64,000 nucleotides of DNA from Bacteroidota bacterium (GTDB lineage Bacteria; Bacteroidota; Bacteroidia; AKYH767-A; 2013-40CM-41-45), in the NCBI GenBank assembly GCA_016713765.1, contig JADJON010000001.1, positions 1,364,001 to 1,428,000 on the forward strand, written 5' to 3'. The notes under the pieces were generated by a model, which saw only the letters and a list, made by a program, of their open reading frames with translations, made no database searches and was not told where the DNA came from. Positions 59,443-64,000 of the stretch are shown here, in pieces. Within the stretch, counting starts at the first letter, position 1. Each line of letters starts with the position of its first letter. A program made the translations under genes and the position numbers.

Positions 59443-61860
59443 ATGATGCTCCGCTTACTTTCTCTCAGTTTTTTATTGCTGTTGCATTCATGCTCGTTTC
59501 GGGCAATGGCGCAAGCCGGGTGTGGCAACGACTCGGTGGTCGTTACCTGGGTGTATGGCCTGAACCAGGCAATGGGCAATTATACCTATGCCGTTTCCAC
59601 CGCGACCTATGATCTGGACTCGGGGATCGTGGAGACCTGTACGCAACTCGACTTTCCTCCCTCGCCACCGAATTGTAATACCGGCTATTGGTCGCGCACC
59701 GATACCACGTTCGACGGCTCCGGCCGTGTGGTTTTGTTACTGACGCTGACCGGATCTACGACCGGTTGGGTGAATGACCGCCAGACGATTCGCTCCTATC
59801 ATCCCGTTTACAACCAGTTGGTATTCGAGGCGAAGTTGCAATGGAATGGTTCGGCCTGGGACTCTGTCGAAGTAACCGACCGGATCGTCAATGGATCTGG
59901 TCAGGTTACGGAAACAGCCGTTTACGATTTCAGTGGCAGCAGTCGGGTGCCGCGCACGCGCGAGTTGGTGACCTACATCGACGGGCATCCGAACGACCGT
60001 ACCTACCAGCATGGCGACCTGGGCAACTGGGTGAATGACTCGTTGTATCAGTTCAGTTACTCGGGAACGATCCGTACCGGTCTTGCTTACAGTACCTGGG
60101 ATTCCGGAGCTTCCAACTGGGTATTCCAGTCGCTGACACCCTACCTCTTCCAGACGGATGAGTGGTGCGCTGAACGAAAGCGGTACGATGATAATGTGGT
60201 GTCCGGTATCCAGACCCTGGACAGCGTGACGTGGTATGTGGATACGCTGGAGCAAACGGTCTACTTTCACTCCTTCGCCTGGACGGATTTCAATTTGTCG
60301 GGTTCATTCTTTCCGACGGCTTACATCAAGGATTTCGACTCCGGTTATCTGCGTGGTGAGTTGTTGCTGATCCATTCTGCCGAGGGCGATTACGCGCTGG
60401 AGGTGATCTCCGGCGACTCGACCTGGTTTGCGGTCGATCGTCCGGTGGTGACCGATTATACTTACGATACACTCAATCACTATTCGTATATCGAGTCCAC
60501 CGGCGGCTGTACGAATCCATGCGGTAGTGAGTTCACGTACAACATCGAGCCGGACGGATTCCAGGCTTCTCAGCATTATCACCGGTGGACGATGACCAAC
60601 GATGAGGACATATACACCATCGCCGAGCGGAGTCCGCGTAACCGGCCGATGCTGGTCGCTCCGATCTGGGAGTACGATGTGCCGTTGTGTTACAACGAGA
60701 CCTATCAGCCGCACATCACGCTGGCTGGTGGCTGTGCACCTTATTCGGTGCGCTGGACACCTTCGAACGGTCTCTCGAACGACACCATCCTGGATCCCGT
60801 GATAACCGTGAGGGCTTATCAGGCTTACACCCTTGTGGTGACCGATGCGAACGGGCAGACCGATACTTTGCAGTATTCGCTCTCACCCGTCATCGATATG
60901 TCGTTGCAGCAACCCGCCACTGTTTGCGACACCCTGCGCACGCTTGAGTTGTACAATGGCGCCGGTCTGACAACGCAGTGGTATTGGAACAGTGTGCCGA
61001 TACCCGGTGCCACCGGCATGACCTACCGGGCGGACAGCGCGGGCGAGTATTATGTGATGACCACGCTGATAGCTCCATCGCAACATTTCGAATCGAAAAC
61101 CTGTGATAATTATTCCGATACCGTACTGGTGATTCCGCACTTGCCCTTGCTGGCTGATGCCGGGCTTGCGCAGGTATCGTGTGCAGGCGATACCCTTGAG
61201 CTGGGCGGAGCGCCGACCGGCAGCGAGGGCATTGGCGCCTTGTTCTATCTGTGGACTCCCGCAACTGGACTTAGCAGCGATACGGTGGCCAATCCCACGG
61301 TCGTCCCGCTCTCTGTGACCACCTACACGGTTCAGGTGACGGACGAGCAAGGGTGTACCGCTGCTGCAACGGCGGAGGTGACAGTCAGCCCCGGGTTCTC
61401 GGCGAGTCTCGTTCAAGCGGGCGACAGTCTGCTCGCCACTGCCGGTGCCGCTACTTATTCCTGGTACCGGAACGATACCCTGTTGGCCAGTGGAACGGAT
61501 CCGTTTTACCTGCCGGTCGTGAACGGTGACTATCATGTGATCGCGACGGATTCGTTGGGGTGTGAAGCCATCTCGGCGGATTTCAATTTTATCCTGACGA
61601 GCGTTATCGGGCAGTCGTCGGCGGGTAGCATCCGAGTGTATCCAAATCCGGCGGAACAAACCGCTACCATCGACCTCGGACAATCGTCCGGCGGTTTTTC
61701 CTTGCGGGTGCTGGACCTGTTCGGAAGAATTTGCCTCGACGTCCAAAGCGAAGGGTCGAGCGCGGTGGTGGATCTGCGGAACCTTGTAACCGGTACTTAT
61801 TCAGTGGAGATCGTTGCAGGAGGAATGCATACTGTGAAAAGACTCCTGGTTGCTCGATAG
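59443..61860 (+). CDS. Large secreted protein with PKD/Ig-like repeats and T9SS sorting domain
   Basis: The 805-aa protein (ATG at 59443) has a signal peptide of about 25 residues ending FRAMA. The N-terminal half (about 30-430) has strand-rich sequence full of Thr, Ser, Tyr and Asp (TTWGNDR-like patterns such as RTDTTFDGSGRVVLLLTLTG), of no known family. Two Ig/PKD-like repeats follow, with PVITVRAYQAYTLVVTDANG at about 480-510 and PTVVPLSVTTYTVQVTDEQG at about 620-640. The C-terminal type A sorting domain contains VYPNPAEQTATIDLG and ends VKRLLVAR. It should be exported by the T9SS and bound to the surface. The start at 59344 is rejected because it would precede the signal peptide with 33 hydrophilic residues. 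Confidence 0.85.
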   Translation: MMLRLLSLSFLLLLHSCSFRAMAQAGCGNDSVVVTWVYGLNQAMGNYTYAVSTATYDLDSGIVETCTQLDFPPSPPNCNTGYWSRTDTTFDGSGRVVLLLTLTGSTTGWVNDRQTIRSYHPVYNQLVFEAKLQWNGSAWDSVEVTDRIVNGSGQVTETAVYDFSGSSRVPRTRELVTYIDGHPNDRTYQHGDLGNWVNDSLYQFSYSGTIRTGLAYSTWDSGASNWVFQSLTPYLFQTDEWCAERKRYDDNVVSGIQTLDSVTWYVDTLEQTVYFHSFAWTDFNLSGSFFPTAYIKDFDSGYLRGELLLIHSAEGDYALEVISGDSTWFAVDRPVVTDYTYDTLNHYSYIESTGGCTNPCGSEFTYNIEPDGFQASQHYHRWTMTNDEDIYTIAERSPRNRPMLVAPIWEYDVPLCYNETYQPHITLAGGCAPYSVRWTPSNGLSNDTILDPVITVRAYQAYTLVVTDANGQTDTLQYSLSPVIDMSLQQPATVCDTLRTLELYNGAGLTTQWYWNSVPIPGATGMTYRADSAGEYYVMTTLIAPSQHFESKTCDNYSDTVLVIPHLPLLADAGLAQVSCAGDTLELGGAPTGSEGIGALFYLWTPATGLSSDTVANPTVVPLSVTTYTVQVTDEQGCTAAATAEVTVSPGFSASLVQAGDSLLATAGAATYSWYRNDTLLASGTDPFYLPVVNGDYHVIATDSLGCEAISADFNFILTSVIGQSSAGSIRVYPNPAEQTATIDLGQSSGGFSLRVLDLFGRICLDVQSEGSSAVVDLRNLVTGTYSVEIVAGGMHTVKRLLVAR

Positions 61861-62160
61861 GGGATTTGTATGTCTGCTATACAGGAATTGATAATTTTCC
61901 GTAGCTGATTGTAGGTGTTTTGAATTGAACGGAAAGCCGTTGTCGCCCCTGTGCAACCGGAACTGAATTGATGCGCAATGACCTGATCCGGCAGTTTTAT
62001 ACCTGCTCGCTTAAAATAAATAATTACGGATAAAGGGGGAATTCAGTCAGATTATCCATGAATGTAGCGTCTGGGGAAGCGCATCCCTTGCCCTCATTAG
62101 GTTAGCCGGTTTATTATGACGACCTTGCGGCTAATCAATTCATAATTAAACAGTAGTACA
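61861..62160 (+). other. Long leader region of the cold-shock gene
   Basis: These 300 bp hold no convincing ORF. They are AT-rich with several short stems, and lie between the T9SS gene and the cold-shock gene. A long structured 5' leader is known for cspA-type genes in other bacteria; here that is only inferred. No clear TTG-N19-TAnnTTTG promoter was found. Confidence 0.3.
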
Positions 62161-62355
62161 ATGGAAAAAGGTAAAGTAAAGTTTTACAACAGTGCCAAAG
62201 GATTCGGTTTCATCTGTGACGAGAAGACGGGCGAAGACATCTTCGTTCACGCCACGGGATTACGGGCCGACATCTATGAAGGCGATGTTGTGACGTTTGA
62301 ATTAACGCAAGGAAAAAAAGGTATGAACGCGATCGAAGTGCAGATCGCTCAGTAA
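62161..62355 (+). CDS. Cold-shock domain protein
   Basis: The 64-aa protein is a single cold-shock domain: KVKFYNSAKGFGFICDEKTG contains the RNP1-type motif KGFGFI and DIFVHATGL the RNP2-type motif. It binds single-stranded RNA or DNA and would melt RNA structures. It is of normal size, has no extra domain, and carries its own terminator. Confidence 0.95.
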   Translation: MEKGKVKFYNSAKGFGFICDEKTGEDIFVHATGLRADIYEGDVVTFELTQGKKGMNAIEVQIAQ

Positions 62356-62379
62356 CATATTTCTCTTCTGTTAAACTAG

Positions 62380-62409
62380 TCCGCCCCCAGACAGGGGCGG
62401 ATTTTTTTT
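62380..62409 (+). terminator. Terminator of the cold-shock gene
   Basis: TCCGCCCC, loop CAGACA and GGGGCGGA form an 8-bp stem followed by TTTTTTTT. Confidence 0.92.
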
Positions 62410-62475
62410 ACCCCTGCCAGCGGATAAGCAAGGAAGGGTTCCGATGTTTTCTTGCCGATTCGCTAAATTCGTGAA

Positions 62476-63006
62476 ATGGAGTTGTGGGTCATTGCCTGCT
62501 TTGGATTGATCGCCTGGATGAACGCGGCGGTGGGGCATGGCGGCGCCAGCGGGTATACGGCTTTGATGGTGCTCGCGGGCTTTGCGCAAGTTATCATCCG
62601 GCCGGTCGCGTTGGAATTGAACCTGTTGGTGTCGGCACTTGCAACCTGGCATTTCTTTAGAGCGGGATATTTTCGAAAGCGCCTTTTTCTATCGCTCATC
62701 CTCTTATCGGTTCCGATGGCTTATCTCGGTTCGCTGACCGTGTTACCCGATCGGATCTACAAAGTATTGCTGGGTTGCTGTCTGTTGATCTCGGTCGTCC
62801 GGATCGCGATACCGATGGGGCATAGTGAGCACAACGCGACGCGTCTGTTACCAACCTGGCTTGCGTGCATCATCGGAGGGACCCTTCTAGCACCGATCAA
62901 ATCCGGATTCCTGGACACTGCAAGAATTTTTTTTGCAAGACGAGTTGCCGTGGGTTGTTCGGCACAAACTACGGTTGCTGTCAAGTTTCACGGAATCTGG
63001 ATCTGA
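62476..63006 (+). pseudogene. TauE/SafE-family transporter, truncated
   Basis: The 176-aa frame begins as a normal TauE/SafE protein (LIAWMNAAVGHGGASGYTALMVL, then VALELNLLVSALATWHFF), with about five helices. After LLPTWLACIIGGTLLAPIK the family's second glycine-rich motif should follow, but the sequence changes to SGFLDTARIFFARRVAVGCS and stops, so the second half of the transporter is missing. The break is near 62890 and coincides with a change to more AT-rich sequence. A deletion or recombination junction is the best explanation; it is probably non-functional. Confidence 0.7.
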
Positions 63007-63119
63007 GTTTGAGGTGATTTCATTGAGTAGAATATCAAAGTGAAGAAATGCAGGCTGGTGCCTTCTGACTAGCAGCCGGGGAACAGACAAGTCGTGTGGT
63101 GGTATAGAGAGAAGTGCCA

Positions 63120-63154
63120 TTTGCATTCATGCAATTCGTAAATTCGTACTTTTA
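63120..63154 (+). promoter_or_regulatory. Possible promoter of the FNR-type regulator gene
   Basis: TTTG at 63120-63123 and TACTTTTA at 63147-63154 resemble -33 and -7 boxes, with a spacing of 23 bp that is longer than ideal. The start codon is at 63183. Confidence 0.35.
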
Positions 63155-63182
63155 TCGTGCCATCCAATTGGAGGTCTAGCCA

Positions 63183-63914
63183 ATGTATCGAAGAGTCAAA
63201 CGTGATTTGAAAATTGATTGTCAGCACTGTTGTGTTAGGAATGCTTCAGTTTTTTGCAATATGGGACCTTCGGAGTTGCAAATATTCAATGCAAACAAGG
63301 TGCTGTTATCTTACGGGCCAGGGGAGTTAATTTTCAAGGAAAATCTTGCGCCAACCGGATTGTTTGTGGTTTTTACCGGCAAGGTCAAGATATTCAAGTC
63401 AACACCTGATGGGAAGGAAAAAATTGTGCGCTTGGGCCAAGAGGGTGCATTGTTAGGATATCGGTCATTCTTATCGGAAGAACTGTATAGCGCTACGGCT
63501 ACTGCGATCGATGAAGTGGTTCTTTGCTATCTCCCCAAGCAAGCATTGATTTCACTAATTTCACATAACCCGGACATCGCATTTCGCCTGATGAAAGTAC
63601 TGGCGAAAGACCTAAGGGAGGCTGAACATTCGAATGCAAATGCTTTTCAGCGATCTGCCAGAGAAAGGTTAGCCGATGCGTTATTACGATTACAACAGAT
63701 TTTTGGTGTTGAAGCTCCGCAACAGAAGATTAAGGTGAGGCTCAGCCGTGAGGAGATAGCGAGTTTGGCGGGACTTTCCAGGGAGACAGCTACCCGTGTA
63801 TTGTCTGAATTTAATAAAGAAGGATTTGTTCGGATTTTCGGCAAGGAGATTGCCATTGTAGATTCTGCGAAATTACACCGGATTGCTCGATCGGAGTTCC
63901 CGCCTAATGTGTGA
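63183..63914 (+). CDS. FNR-type Crp-family regulator with [4Fe-4S] cysteines
   Basis: The 243-aa protein has an N-terminal cysteine cluster (DCQHCCVRNASVFCNM, with C13, C16, C17 and C25), a cyclic-nucleotide-type beta-roll (SYGPGELIFKE, then GLFVVFTGKVKIF), a further cysteine C115 in VVLCYLPKQ, a dimer helix, and a C-terminal HTH with SREEIASLAGLSRETATRVL. In E. coli FNR the cluster ligands are three N-terminal cysteines plus C122, so the pattern fits an oxygen-labile [4Fe-4S] sensor controlling the anaerobic switch. The recognition helix LSRETATR is close to VSRETVSR of FNR, so the site should resemble TTGATnnnnATCAA. It has lower GC than most of the window and follows the broken TauE/SafE gene. 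Confidence 0.85.
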   Translation: MYRRVKRDLKIDCQHCCVRNASVFCNMGPSELQIFNANKVLLSYGPGELIFKENLAPTGLFVVFTGKVKIFKSTPDGKEKIVRLGQEGALLGYRSFLSEELYSATATAIDEVVLCYLPKQALISLISHNPDIAFRLMKVLAKDLREAEHSNANAFQRSARERLADALLRLQQIFGVEAPQQKIKVRLSREEIASLAGLSRETATRVLSEFNKEGFVRIFGKEIAIVDSAKLHRIARSEFPPNV

Positions 63915-63919
63915 CCAGA

Positions 63920-63951
63920 ATCACATTTTCTTGTGATGCCGGTGTTTTTTT
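63920..63951 (+). terminator. Possible terminator after the FNR-type gene
   Basis: ATCACA, loop TTTTCT and TGTGAT form a 6-bp stem, followed after GCCGGTG by seven T. The stem also resembles a Crp-like dyad, so it could alternatively be a regulator site. Confidence 0.4.
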
Positions 63952-64000
63952 AGTGAAAAGGCTGCCGTTACGTTTGTCGGCATGCTTGTGATTATTCAAA

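Overview
The window reads as a chromosomal segment of a Bacteroidota bacterium. The reasons are: secreted proteins that end in type IX secretion (T9SS) sorting-like domains, a PorV/PorQ-family protein, a large TonB-dependent receptor with an N-terminal carboxypeptidase-regulatory-like domain, lipid A genes (lpxH, lpxK), promoters of the Bacteroidota form TTG-N19-TAnnTTTG, and almost no Shine-Dalgarno sites. By eye it is moderately GC-rich. I cannot place it below phylum level with confidence. No phage, plasmid, rRNA or CRISPR array was seen.

Layout. 1-1.6 kb: the 5' two-fifths or so of smc, running off the left edge. 1.9-10.8 kb: a three-gene operon of TonB receptor, 1330-aa exported protein and PorV-like protein. 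10.8-20.8 kb: mostly housekeeping genes (greA, HIT hydrolase, ruvC, a flippase-like membrane protein, a glycosyltransferase, an orphan OppC-type permease, dnaE, trxA, a DUF58 protein). 20.8-27.5 kb: a minus-strand sulfur module of ArsR-type regulator, TauE/SafE exporter, persulfide dioxygenase-rhodanese fusion, split YeeE/YedE transporter, TsdA-like dihaem cytochrome and porin, with a 37-bp tandem repeat array in its middle. 28.3-31.2 kb: an arsenic module (arsR, arsM, arsC, acr3) with two matching operators. 31.3-31.7 kb: tRNA-Asp and a broken tRNA-Asp copy carrying two palindromes. 31.8-47.6 kb: secreted T9SS-type proteins interleaved with lpxH, an M1 peptidase, a TlpA-type lipoprotein, a sulfatase-family membrane enzyme and lpxK. 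47.7-57.7 kb: Nif3-like protein, zinc-ribbon coiled coil, TPR protein, FadL-type porin, Gly/Trp-rich lipoprotein, proS, an unknown conserved protein and tRNA-Glu. 57.8-64 kb: an AAA/DUF4143 ATPase behind a 33-bp inverted-repeat array, a GC-rich non-coding element, another T9SS protein, a cold-shock gene, a truncated TauE/SafE gene and an FNR-type regulator that keeps the cysteines for a [4Fe-4S] cluster.

How the genes work together. The sulfur and arsenic modules sit side by side, each headed by its own ArsR-family repressor with a visible palindromic operator. The sulfur module contains predicted steps from outer-membrane entry through thiosulfate oxidation and uptake to persulfide oxidation and sulfite export. 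The FNR regulator and the second, broken TauE/SafE gene at the right edge suggest redox and sulfur adaptation, but no link is proven.

The most unusual signals are non-coding. Heptamer tandem arrays recur in four intergenic regions. There is a 12-unit GTTNNAAC octamer array, five exact-length 37-bp repeats, a triple 33-bp inverted repeat touching an ATPase start codon, and the palindrome-bearing tRNA-Asp ghost.
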